A DNA stretch of 64,000 nt from Neodontobutis hainanensis (taxonomy: Eukaryota; Chordata; Actinopteri; Gobiiformes; Odontobutidae). The DNA lies in assembly GCA_024349245.1 (NCBI GenBank), contig JALDNG010000048.1, positions 1,009,001 to 1,073,000 on the forward strand, in the 5' to 3' direction. The translations under genes and the position numbers were made by a program. Shown one piece after another: positions 13,601-23,770 of the stretch (the stretch's first letter is position 1; the number at the start of each line of letters is the position of its first letter). Under the pieces are notes generated by a model. The model was not told where the DNA came from and made no database searches. It saw only the letters and a list, made by a program, of their open reading frames with translations.

Positions 13601-15860
13601 GCTCAGCAGCTCTCATGGCAAAACATCTACTGCCTTGACAAATGAGTGGTAAATGTGCTGATTCTGGCTCAAAGGGTTTCTCAAACCACAGTGATCATTT
13701 GTTGCTTCAGACATTATCCAACTGCATCTAAGAAAAGCTCCTTCTATGGATCTGTATTGTCAGGACGGATGTGACTGACAGATTGATCTGAGCTTCCTAA
13801 ACTGAGGCATAAGTTCAAGCAGCAGCTGAAACAGGAAGTCATCCGTCAGTGCAGCGCTGTCATGCATCATTCCACCTTTGACTCTGTCACTTTGTTGAGT
13901 CAGCCTTGGCCAATCACATCTCAAGATTAAAGGAGGGGGGAGACATGGCAACCTGCGCAAAATGTGAGGAGATTTTTAGTCATGCCAGAACGATACCTGT
14001 ACGTTGCTTTAACATTAAAAGGAGCTGAGAGTCCGGCCTCAGTGAATTAGCCGAGGACATAATGACAATGATTGAGGAGAAGGAAAGTCATCTGTTCTTT
14101 TGCTGATAGCTGAACCCTTTCTCTCCAACTCGACGGAGAGTTTGGGTCAATTCCATTTCCGCAGCTGCAGATAATAATATGCTGAACAGAATACATTTTC
14201 AACTCCTTCTTCATATCCTGTGATTCCTCTTTTCATTAACAATATGGCAGAAATATTATTCTAAAAAAATATTAGCAGGCAAGGAGACAGTAAGCAGAAC
14301 TCAGAATTGCTGTTTTTCTCCAAGGCACTTCATTACATGTGCAAGCAAATTTATATTCACAATCCAAACCTCTGTTAACATTTATGAATGTGAAGAGCAA
14401 AGCCAATTAGAAGAGTCCCTCCATCTGAAGTGGTTGAGAGAATGTGTGGTTTGCAGACAGAGTATCGAGTTACAGCTGAAACTCTGTCCTGGAAGCTTGA
14501 TTAAGAGTGAACGAAGCAGTGAGACGTCCACAAGTCCTAATTTCTCTCCTTTCACCAGCCGGAGGAATATTCCACAAGGTAAAGTCCAACGGTTCCATGT
14601 GGTTTGTGAGTGAATTAATCATGATGATTAATTGGCTTTCAAGTTAAATATCCAGTGAGGGATGTCAGGCTGCCAGGCGTCAGGCCCAAATTGACAGGGC
14701 TTTAAGGAGAAGCAGATTGATTTACACAGTGCCTAATGAAGCCTCTTCCATCCACAAGGAGAGCAAAGGTAAACAGCTCTTTTCTTTGGCTTGTTTTTTT
14801 AACACTTACACTGCATTGATTTCTAACAAGAGATTTAGCCTAACATTGACAGCAGAATGAAAAAAACAATTGCTCTTGCATTGTTACACAATATTGATTT
14901 ATAATTCCAAAGTTAACAGTGTAACCATTGTAGTCATCCAAAAATAGAAAAATAAGTTTGAGTTCAGTACTGTTTTTTAATATTAATCTTAAAATTATAA
15001 AATTCATACAGAAGAGTGTCTAAGTGCTCTAAGAATATCTTGTACTGATCCACAGCTGAAATGATAAATCTGGGGAATCAGTTTATTAAAAGTTATGGTC
15101 AACAATCAATAATGATTAAAGTTATTTGGAGAGTATTCTTATATCACACAATTTATTGCAGTTTCTAATCTTCACTTGTAGCGTCTTCTGATTCTTCTCT
15201 CTTTTTGACACCTGCAAGCATCTCCACTCTAATAAATGAGCTTTCACACTTTCAATGTTTCATTTTCTTTCAACAGTCCAACTACTTTGTATGTTGCCAG
15301 CTAAATTTCATAATTGTAATTTCCCATCTCCGCCGCTGCTTTGAAAGGTCACGGCTGGTGGAAAGCAGGAGCTGGAGTGCAGGCTGTGTTTTGATGTTCG
15401 GCGCTACCTATTCCCTCAGTGTAACCTCCCCGAGCCCTTCTGATCCACTCTACAGCTCATTAAAACACCCTCTCCACCTCCACATTAGCACCAGAGTCAT
15501 GGTCAGACTGCTTTGTGTTTTAAGGACGGAAAACAATATCAATAACAACAACAAAAACAATAGTAGCCTTTGGTCTGTGGAGGAGAGGAGGAGAGAGGGC
15601 TTTGATAATGCACATCAAAGCCACGCTATGAAGGAGGCTGTGTTTTCATTGCACAAATGCCAAGGTTGTCTCTGATTGTGGGGGCTAGTCCCATGCCATG
15701 AGGTGAGCCGCCAGGTCTGCAGGACATCTTCGCAACACAGGAAGTCAAACACTGTGCCCAAGTGTGCTTACAGGTGAAAGTGGTGCCCCTGGTTCACACT
15801 CGTTTGTGCTTCAATGTGAAAACCACAGTTCTTTTTGTTAATTTTCAAGCCACTCCTAAA
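7669..15860. other. Intergenic gene desert upstream of pou3f3
   Basis: No coding exon recognised on either strand; all open frames are short and lack family resemblance. Subregions of higher complexity and lower AT (about 9.8-10.05, 13.0-14.2 and 14.35-14.77 kb) look like candidate conserved non-coding elements of the kind that surround POU3F genes. This is inference without an alignment. The clearest motif is a 21-bp palindrome at 14613-14633. Confidence 0.45.
14340..14770. promoter_or_regulatory. Candidate enhancer / conserved non-coding element
   Basis: A stretch of moderate GC in an AT-rich desert, about 7.3 kb upstream of pou3f3 and with no coding potential. It carries a palindrome with 10-bp arms AATTAATCAT / ATGATTAATT around one central G (14613-14633), giving opposed homeodomain cores, plus ATTGG and further TTGATT/TTAAG motifs. 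The assignment rests on composition and motif content only; conservation was not tested. Confidence 0.35.
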
Positions 15861-16115
15861 GGGTGTGCACGTGGTAGAGCGGTTAGCCCTCTTGACTTAC
15901 AGCAAGAAGGTTGTGAGTTTAAAACCCCAGCTGACTCGAACATCCTCGGCCAACTCTGGCCTTTTTGTAAGTCTGCATGTCTTTCCCATGTTACTGTGGG
16001 TTTCCTCCGGGTACTCCGGCTTCCTCCCACTGCTCAAAGATATGCATGTGTAGGTCATTTGGAAACTCTTAAGTGTCCCATAAGAGTGAATGTTTGTCTG
16101 TCAGTGTTTGTTTAT
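15861..16115 (+). mobile_element. tRNA-headed teleost SINE-like repeat
   Basis: Begins with an A-box-like 'cacgtggtagagcggttag' and a degraded B box ('ggttgtgagtttaaaaccc'). It continues through 'gggtttcctccgggtactcc' and 'ggcttcctcccactgctcaaa', a block I recognise from a very abundant fish repeat, and ends near 'gtgaatgtttgtctgtcagt'. The 3' part of the same family is at 42534-42718. It produces spurious open frames on both strands. Confidence 0.7.
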
Positions 16116-16350
16116 ATATTTGGATCCCCATTAGCTTCAGCCATCGCAGCATAAATAATGTTCAGATGGGACGTCGAGGTGAAGACATTCGTCTCTTAAT
16201 TCCAAGAGACTTTTTTAATTCTGAGTTCAACTGCTTAATTAAGTACAAAACTTAAGCTCTAAAACAAGGGGTTGACCTAAAACTAACTCTGATTGGACCA
16301 GACTGTTCTGGTCTTATGGTCTCATGGTCTCAAGATATTTTGGCTTTAAC
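16116..16350 (+). repeat. Dispersed repeat fragment (family A)
   Basis: Starts with 'ggatccccattagcttcagc', common in fish repeats, and runs into a segment shared with 47570-47700. Shared blocks are 'gaagacatt', 'aattctgagttcaactg', 'agctctaaaacaaggggtt' with 'gacctaaaactaac', and 'gaccagactgttctggtct'. Two imperfect copies 31 kb apart in one window show that it is interspersed. The class is unknown. Confidence 0.5.
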
Positions 16351-16516
16351 CTTTTCCTCAAGATGCTCTGGATGACCGAGAACCTTTACAGACATTTAGT
16401 TGGTCTTGTCAATTTGTTCTGTTCCTGTGAAAACGGATTTCTGTAGAAAATTGGAATTAGGACAGGTGACAGTTAAGTTTGTTAAATCTGTCAAGTTTGA
16501 CAAATCAAGTCAAATT

Positions 16517-16762
16517 TTAATGTATTTGATCAAAATATTGAAGCTTTTCATAAAATGAGTGAGGTTGAAATACAAGTAAGTTATACTGCAATTTCATAAG
16601 AGGCCAAGACAAACGGTGATGCATGAAAGTGACGCTGGGGGGAGTATGATATGATAAAACTAACTGAGCAGCTTTCTTTTGTACCAACTGAAGTCTTTTT
16701 AAGGCTGTTCTGTTTACCAAAACTGTTACCAAAACATTCATAAAAAAGAAAATGCTCCTCAA
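16517..16762 (-). mobile_element. Non-LTR retrotransposon reverse transcriptase fragment
   Basis: An open frame of 81 codons on the minus strand contains LKRLQLVQKKAAQLVL and, about 13 residues later, MHHRLSWPLMKLQYNLLVF. This fits the C-terminal 'LQ-x-QN(K)AAR-x-V ... L-x-WL-x-x-x-R' pattern of LINE reverse transcriptases in fish (CR1/L2/Rex1-like). No catalytic palm motif is present, so it is a dead 5'-truncated remnant. Confidence 0.6.
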
Positions 16763-19700
16763 TTTATATCATTGCATCATCATTGCAAATCTGTAAAGAT
16801 GTCAGTCAGCACAAGCAAACAAAACAAAAAAAAAACAAAAAAAAACTACCACATTGTTAATTAGTTAAATATAGTTTTCTCTCCTTTTAGGATGAAAAAC
16901 ACACAATTGGTGTTAAAGTGGTGTGTGGATGTGAAACTCCCCTGACGTGGAGGAAATGTGTTAATTCCAAAGCTGCGTGGCGTCACAATCCGGCTGTGTT
17001 TGACTGTACTCACTGTAAATTGATTTAATTAGATTCCACTGTAAGAGTCCTGATTGATGTCTCTGCAAAGCTGTACCTTGCACATTATACAGCAACATGC
17101 TCCCAGTGCTCTTTTCTGTACTGTTCTCCACTGTGCATATTGTTCAAACATAAATCATCAGAGATACAAGTTGTTCCTGTCATGTGAAATAGTTTTATCA
17201 ATGTAATAATCCAACTAACCTATCAGAGCAATGTGGACTCAAACTTATCTTATCAAACGTCTCAGCTGCCTGTATCACTCTTTGAATATTTCATTATCCG
17301 ATATTTCCTCCTTTTCCCGTCCAAACCCACCTGAGAAATCCTGCTAACTACAGAGAGCCTTTATAAGCATGTGCAGCTCGGAGGGAGATTCAGTGAGAAA
17401 CCTGTCTATTCATGAAAGCCATGGCTGGGCTCACCAAAGCACACTGAGGCAAACCGAGGCAGAGCGGCCCTTGAGGGACACTGCCTGTTTGACTTGGCTC
17501 AGGTCTGAGGCTGGGCACAGGGCTCTAGTTGTCCATAGCCACAGGCTGCAGGGCTGCGGGTATTTCCTGACTAAGTTTTCCTGTCATTCTGTTTGCTCTT
17601 GTATTCAAAGGACAGCAGTGGAACTTTAGAGAGAAAACATGGATAAAATCCATTAGTGTGCTGAGATGATTTAAGAAACAGCTCAAAGGAAATTAAAATT
17701 CAAAGCCTTGGTTTCCTTTATGCTGTATTTTCTCAGGTGCCAAACATAACAGTTTGAAAGGGATCACCTGTTTTACTTTATTGCACATGTTGCAGAGGAC
17801 ATTTATTTCAGATACTGCAGTTGTTGGAAATTAGTGGCATCACGCACATTACAGTGGACCACTTTCAAATGTGTTGGTTTGGTCTCTCTTTTTTTTTGGT
17901 CATGTCTTGGGATTTTAAATCAAGACCAGCCAAGACCACACCTGATATATTTGTCCACATTATTCTTGCATCATTTTATCCTAACTTTAATATTAAAAAT
18001 AGAAAATATCCCTTTACTTCTCCTTCACCAAGTGCTAACAAGCGGTTGAACGTGGTTTAAGACTGGACTTTAACTGTTCTCTGGTATCTTTTCATTTATC
18101 ATTCACTAGTCTTCACTTGGTCTTAGTCTTTGTCTCAATACTGTCGGGTCTTGGTTGTGATTTGGTCTCAGTTAGAGTGGCCTTGGACTTTACAATGAAT
18201 TATGAAGTTTTGTGCTTATATACAGTACTGTATATTAGGTTTTTGAAAAATCCCAGACACATATACTGTATATAAAGATGTCATTGCGTTGTGTACTGTG
18301 CTGTTGTACACACACACCTCTTTGACTATGTATTGCTCACACTTGTTCCCAGTGAGAGATACAAGTGATAGCATTGTCCCATTTTCTCAGGTGAATTCTT
18401 ATTAATGTGCTCACTTCAGCAGCTTCCAACATTTTCCACTGGGATAAATAAATGTAATTTTCACACATTACCTTCAACCAATCATACATAATGGGCCAGC
18501 ACTACAGTGTTTATCCAATGTATGTCTCCACTGGGTGTCATCATTCAAGCCCCTGCAGAGAGCGGTAATCAACTATTGTTACAATATTAAACACTGATGT
18601 CTCTTTCATTCCAGTCCCTTCTTTTAGACCTCAACAAGTGCACTTATAATCCTCACAGCTAACTTTGAACTCCTCCAGAATCCAAGCGTAAGAGGTCTTT
18701 TAAAACATCCTACAACATTGAGACTTATAGACTTTTAAACTATGTGACTTTCTGTTGCTAAAATTTCAATGAGAACTTTGAAAACGCATCCACTTTGATC
18801 ATTTTCCCTCCAAACCCCTCTGGTTCCCACTTCCACTTTGTCTTTCCGTCTGTCTCTGCATGGTTGCCTCTGCATGTGCTTTAAACACGCAGCGGGGGGT
18901 TGTGGGTAGAGACTCACGCTGCGAAGGATCTCTCTGACTCAGGGAGAGCTGAAGGTCAAAGATGCTCACAATCACAACCAGGAGCCGACACTGAAGAGGC
19001 TGAATGCGGGGAGATGGGAGTAGATCTGGCAACAGGATCCTATACACCGGGACACATATTTGATTACATTTAACGTCCTGAGTTCTCTGCAGAAAAGTTA
19101 ATGTGGTTGCAAAGTATTAAATGTTTGGTGGTTTGTCTGTGTCTTCTTTAATTACTCAGACCCTTGACTTACAAAACCAAAGCTACAAAAACATGAACAA
19201 GAACAAAATCATCTGTTTCTTTGAATGGAAAACTCCTGGAGCCCAGATGACGTTTCCCCCCTTTTCTTTCTTGCCATTTTTGTTGGAAGCATTTGCATAT
19301 TTCAAAAGTCTACCAAAGAAAATAGCCTGTGGGCAGAAATGGCCAATCTGCATATTGAAGACTCAACAGAGGAAAAGGAGAGTGAGAGGGAGGGAGAAGA
19401 GGAGGGGCATCTCCCTGTAAATGATTTGAAGATGATTTTAAAAAAAACAACAACAATGATGACAATTAGCTGCCAGTGTAATGCTCAATAATTACAGTAT
19501 TTTCTACAATTTCGACAGATTATTTGCTTTGGTTGTCAAGCTCTTATTTGGGAAGAGAGCTGAAACAAGCGTGCATCGTGAGGAGGCCTCTTCACCCGGC
19601 TTCCTTCATGAATAACAAATAAGAGCTCTGTGACCAGCCAGCACAACACATGAAAAACATTACTGCATTCCCTTGAAACGTCTGCACCTCTCTGCTTTGT

Positions 19701-19881
19701 GCTGGCAGCCTGCGAGCACGGACAACACTGTCTGTGCCGCGCTGTTTCTACCAAGTCATGGAGACGTAGATATAACATATCAATAACTCTGTGAGAAAAT
19801 CTGTGTATCTGGGCTGTTAAATCACAGAGGATTTTTCTTTGTGGACAAACGTTTCCTTGGGTTGTTTAAGTATTGTGGGTC

Positions 19882-19903
19882 TATTATTATTATTATTATT
19901 ATT
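19882..19903. repeat. (ATT)n microsatellite
   Basis: About seven uninterrupted ATT units. Confidence 0.9.
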
Positions 19904-20110
19904 CAAGAGTAATAAAAAACTACTAAAACTCTAAATTGCTGATGTTGTGTGAGAGTTTGAAGTTATTCACAAGATAAGTTCTAATGTCTGTTAGAGTCGT
20001 TAGAGTCAATGGCAATTCACAACATGTAATAAAAGTTAAATGAAATCTGTGCTGGTAACACTTACACTTACTTTTGAGATATTTTCTGTTTGTTTTAATT
20101 TTGCAATAAC

Positions 20111-20113
<3 letters not shown>

Positions 20114-20201
<88 letters not shown>
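20114..20201. repeat. (TA)n microsatellite
   Basis: About 44 uninterrupted TA units. They give rise to a spurious isoleucine/tyrosine open frame on the minus strand. Confidence 0.95.
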
Positions 20202-20204
<3 letters not shown>

Positions 20205-21479
20205 GTTATATAATGTGTGTGTGTGTGTACACAATCTACAGCTAAGTAGATAAACTATGTGTTTTTTAAAACAGCATCACTGAGTGTAATAATGAAATTC
20301 ATGTTGAATTAAATAAAAAAATGTCTGGCCAAGAAGTTATCACTCTGCAATGTTTTTGAAATGCCATTAATACTTTACTTTCTTCCAGAAACAATTATTT
20401 TTTAAAGATTCATTGTATTTAAAGGATTCAAAGTTTTATTTTCCACTCACACACACTTCTGCAAATGCTCAAGAAGAGATTTGGTTAAAAGCACTTCAGT
20501 CCAGTTGAGAAGGTAACTGCCAGCAGAACGTATTATGTTTATTTTAATATGGGACAATACATAATCATCAACAGAGCACATAATGTGGCTGGCCATGTAA
20601 ATGTGCCAGATTTAGCCATTTGTTCTCTGATGGCAGGTTGATCATCAAATGGCTATAGGGCACCTACAGAAGATTTACAGCAGCTTGTAAGAAATTTACA
20701 TGGCACAAAATTCAGCAAAAGCATGTTATAACCAAGAATAAGTTGTTTTTTTATTTATTGTCATTTAAACTGTAAAAAAGCTGTAAAATTATCTATATTA
20801 AAATATTATATATACAATGTAGAGTATTTTTCGGCACGTTATTCCACAAATAAGTGTTACTTCTCTTATCTTCTTGGAAAGGACAACATGTTGAGAGTTC
20901 ACTTTGATTATATGACACATCCAATAATCCTCCAGCTCTAAGTTCATTTGAAAAAGCTTTCAAGTCTCTTAAAGTCTCACTGTTGTATTCTTTTCCAAAC
21001 GAAAAAGTGAATCCCCCAGACACTTTTGAAAAGCCTATAAGTAACCCACAAAAAAGAGACTCGAATGAAGCTCTTGCCTGTTGGAGGCTCCTCCAGTACT
21101 CAGCTGTGCGTCCCGTCACGCCACCGTGGCCTTGCTTTTACCAAGTGAAAAGCAGCTTACATTAAGATGCAAGAGGCGTACAGACCCCTGTTCTGACTGG
21201 TATCTTTGACGGTGGCACCTCATTGCCCCGCTTTACGCACATCCACCAACAGTGTTTAGTCCCTTGAGACTTTCACGTGTTTGTTTAGTAAGTGTTTTTT
21301 ATTTAATTCAAATGTATCTAAATGTTTTTAAATGTCAATTTTGTTATCCTCTTGCATGTTGTTTAAATTGAAATCATCTTCTTCTGTCTGTTTTGCCATT
21401 GCGCAAGAATTTAAAGAGTTTTTTTTTCTGGTGTAGGCTAACTCGTGTTTATTTTTATATTTTTTTTCTAATCTTAATT

Positions 21480-21993
21480 ATGTCCTAAAGCAGAACTTTT
21501 CTCACCCCGGTGAGACGATGACACTCACTTCTCTCTCTGTGCATGTGTCCAATCAGCGGAAACTCTGCGCAGCCATTCTGCTGTAATTGGATGAAGATGG
21601 GGGATGAATAGACGCGGTCTAGGCACAACGTAAACACACATCTCTGTTCCTCTCTGCGCGGAAGGCGCACGGGACGCAGTGCTTCAAGTAAACTCTGACG
21701 GGACTAGAGTTTAACGTAAATAACCTTCAGTGTTTGCTTTTGTATTGGAGAGCATAGTTTTGATCAAAGGGTAAACATCATTGACTGGATTAAGGCTGGA
21801 GTCCCGGGACACAAACTTTTGAAAGGTGTTTTATCGCACTGTTGAGCATGTTTAAAATTTGACTGAAACACGTCTGAGGTGCCCGTCCTTTTTGCTCTGC
21901 ATGCATTTTGAGAACCTGTCCTCTTATGGATCAGACTGAAGTGTGATTTTGCTAAAAAACAAAAAGGTACACTGCAGACATATGCTTTGGGGC
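21480..21993 (+). promoter_or_regulatory. Putative promoter and 5' UTR of pou3f3
   Basis: Sequence immediately 5' of the intronless pou3f3 frame. It contains a CCAAT box in 'gtccaatcagcgg' (about 21549), CpG-bearing stretches around 21615-21690 and no obvious TATA box, as expected for a developmental regulator. The transcription start is not determined. A second in-frame ATG at 21982, four codons before the chosen start, could also be used. Confidence 0.45.
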
Positions 21994-23169
21994 ATGGCCA
22001 CCGCCACGTCCAGCCCATACCTGTCCAGCAGCAGGGTCCTGCACTCGGAGCGGAGGGGGAGCATGCAGCCGGTCACCGCAGGGTCCAGCGGCTACCGACC
22101 CGAGCCCCCGGTCAAGATGGCGCAAAGCGACTTCATGCAGGGCGCCGTAGTGGGAAACGGGGGTCACATGCTCACCCATCAATGGGTGACGTCGCTGCCT
22201 CACGCGGCGGCGGCAGCTGCTGCGGCTGCGGTGGCGGCGGCGGAAGCTGGATCCGCATGGCCACCTACCGCACCTCCACAGGAGGCAAAGAGGAACCCGG
22301 TCCGCGAGGACCTGCACGCGAGCTCTACTCTGCATCACAGGACGCACCTTGGCGCGCATCAGACGCACGCGGGCAGCTGGGGAGGCGGCTCCGCGGCGCA
22401 TCTTGGAGACCCAGCTCTGGGATACTCTCAGCCCGGCTTCACGGTCAACGGCATGCTCGGTGCGCACGGACACAGCCTCGTGCACTCTGGACTCGCGCGC
22501 GGAGACTCCCCAGAGCTGGACCACCATCACCATCACCACAGCCAGCACGCGCACCACGCGCACCAGCAGCACCACAATGTGGCGCATGAGTCGCAATCAG
22601 ACGAGGACACCCCGACGTCCGATGACTTGGAGCACTTTGCTAAACAGTTCAAACAGCGCCGCATCAAACTGGGCTTCACGCAGGCAGACGTAGGGCTCGC
22701 GCTGGGAACCCTCTACGGAAACGTGTTCTCGCAGACCACTATCTGCAGGTTTGAGGCTCTGCAACTCAGCTTCAAGAACATGTGCAAGCTCAAGCCGTTG
22801 CTCAACAAATGGCTGGAGGAGGCTGACTCCACCACGGGCAGCCCTACCAGCATCGACAAGATCGCAACACAGGGCCGCAAGCGGAAGAAGCGCACGTCCA
22901 TCGAAGTGAGTGTTAAAGGCGCACTGGAAAGCCACTTTCTCAAGTGCCCGAAGCCGTCCGCGCAGGAGATTAACGCGCTGGCGGACTCGCTACAGCTCGA
23001 GAAGGAGGTAGTGCGCGTCTGGTTCTGTAACCGCAGGCAGAAGGAAAAGCGCATGACGCCTCCCGGGCTGCCCCGCACGCCCGAGGACGCGTACTCACAG
23101 GTGGGCAGCATGGGACCCGACACGCCATCCCCGTCCTTGGATTGCAAGCGGATGTACAGCGACACGTGA
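21994..23169 (+). CDS. pou3f3: POU class 3 homeobox transcription factor Pou3f3 (Brn1)
   Basis: Single-exon gene of 391 residues. The start is chosen at 21994 because MATATSSPYL matches the conserved class III N-terminus (MATAxSNPYL). KMAQSDFMQGA (41-51) and GGHMLTHQWVTSLPHA (56-71) are class III signatures. Poly-Ala (71-83) and His-rich (177-194) tracts follow. The POU-specific domain is about 205-279 (SDEDTPTSDDLEHFAKQFK..., FTQADVGLALGTLYGN). A linker leads to the homeodomain at about 295-354 (RKRKKRTSIE ... VWFCNRRQKEKR), with WFCNRRQ as recognition helix. It binds octamer-type DNA in the nucleus and specifies neural progenitors. TPxDxYSQVG after the homeodomain favours POU3F3 over POU3F1/2, and tmem182/gpr45 synteny agrees. 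The last residues (DCKRMYSDT) differ from the tetrapod HHGLQTSVQ ending. It is shorter than human (about 500 residues) because Gly/Ala/Pro tracts are reduced. Confidence 0.96.
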   Translation: MATATSSPYLSSSRVLHSERRGSMQPVTAGSSGYRPEPPVKMAQSDFMQGAVVGNGGHMLTHQWVTSLPHAAAAAAAAAVAAAEAGSAWPPTAPPQEAKRNPVREDLHASSTLHHRTHLGAHQTHAGSWGGGSAAHLGDPALGYSQPGFTVNGMLGAHGHSLVHSGLARGDSPELDHHHHHHSQHAHHAHQQHHNVAHESQSDEDTPTSDDLEHFAKQFKQRRIKLGFTQADVGLALGTLYGNVFSQTTICRFEALQLSFKNMCKLKPLLNKWLEEADSTTGSPTSIDKIATQGRKRKKRTSIEVSVKGALESHFLKCPKPSAQEINALADSLQLEKEVVRVWFCNRRQKEKRMTPPGLPRTPEDAYSQVGSMGPDTPSPSLDCKRMYSDT

Positions 23170-23770
23170 GAGGGGCCCAGACAACAAAATAGTTCAACTG
23201 TTTTTTAAAAACACCTTAATAATCAAGAACTTTGTCATTTGTTAAAACTCAAGTTGTCAGAGCATGACACAAATGATTCTCTGAAGTTTTACTGCACTAT
23301 CAGCCAGCCTTTGAAGACTTTGAATTCATTTTAAATGTAGTCTTAGAGGCATTTGTCACCAAAATGTTACAACCCAATGAGCAAATACTTTCAATTCTTT
23401 GTACAATCGAAGCTCCTTGATGCTTCAGATGGTAATGTCCCACTCAAAGACTGCACTGTAGTTTGCTTTACTAAGACCTAATAGTGAGCTTTATTCAAAA
23501 GAGATCCTTTTAAAGCAATAATTACCAATTCCTTTAACTGTCTCTTACTTTATATTGTGTGACATTGCTTTCTGTTGTGCCAATTTATAGTCTGTATGAG
23601 TTACTTTTGTTTCCTGAGTTAGGACATTTCTTTAAATGTATTCCCTTCTGTAAACTGTTGTGTATTTTTGTCAAATATCAGACTGAAGTTATTTATTGCT
23701 TGACTTTTTTCACTGTCTATTTTTATGTAAAAGACTAATTATTTAATAAATTTGCCATAAGGAAATGTTG
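23170..23770 (+). other. 3' UTR of pou3f3
   Basis: Follows the stop codon and is AT-rich, with several ATTTA-type motifs. Canonical AATAAA at 23745-23750 is the likely polyadenylation signal. Confidence 0.6.

Larger units (their letters stand above)
16763..21400. other. Intergenic, proximal upstream region of pou3f3
   Basis: No coding exon recognised. It holds a perfect 18-bp palindrome at 18218-18235 (core CAGTACTG), a run of GGTCTTG-like motifs at 17880-18180 suggesting an old repeat, an octamer ATTTGCAT at 19291-19298, (ATT)n at 19882-19903 and (TA)n at 20114-20201. The segments 17.3-17.6 and 19.2-19.4 kb look less AT-rich and could be conserved elements. Confidence 0.45.

Noticed and set aside
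15205..15675. 156-codon open frame on the plus strand
   Set aside because: Chance frame in intergenic DNA; the translation contains an Asn run from an AAC-rich stretch and no domain.
19923..20234. 103-codon frame rich in Ile-Tyr on the minus strand
   Set aside because: Translation of the (TA)n tract.
21943..21993. Upstream extension of pou3f3
   Set aside because: It starts with GTG, and the sequence before MATATSSPYL is not conserved in class III POU proteins.
21952..22596. A 214-codon open frame on the minus strand and a 200-codon frame on the plus strand inside pou3f3
   Set aside because: Both are shadows of the GC-rich pou3f3 coding exon; composition is Arg/Ala/Val-rich with no family resemblance.
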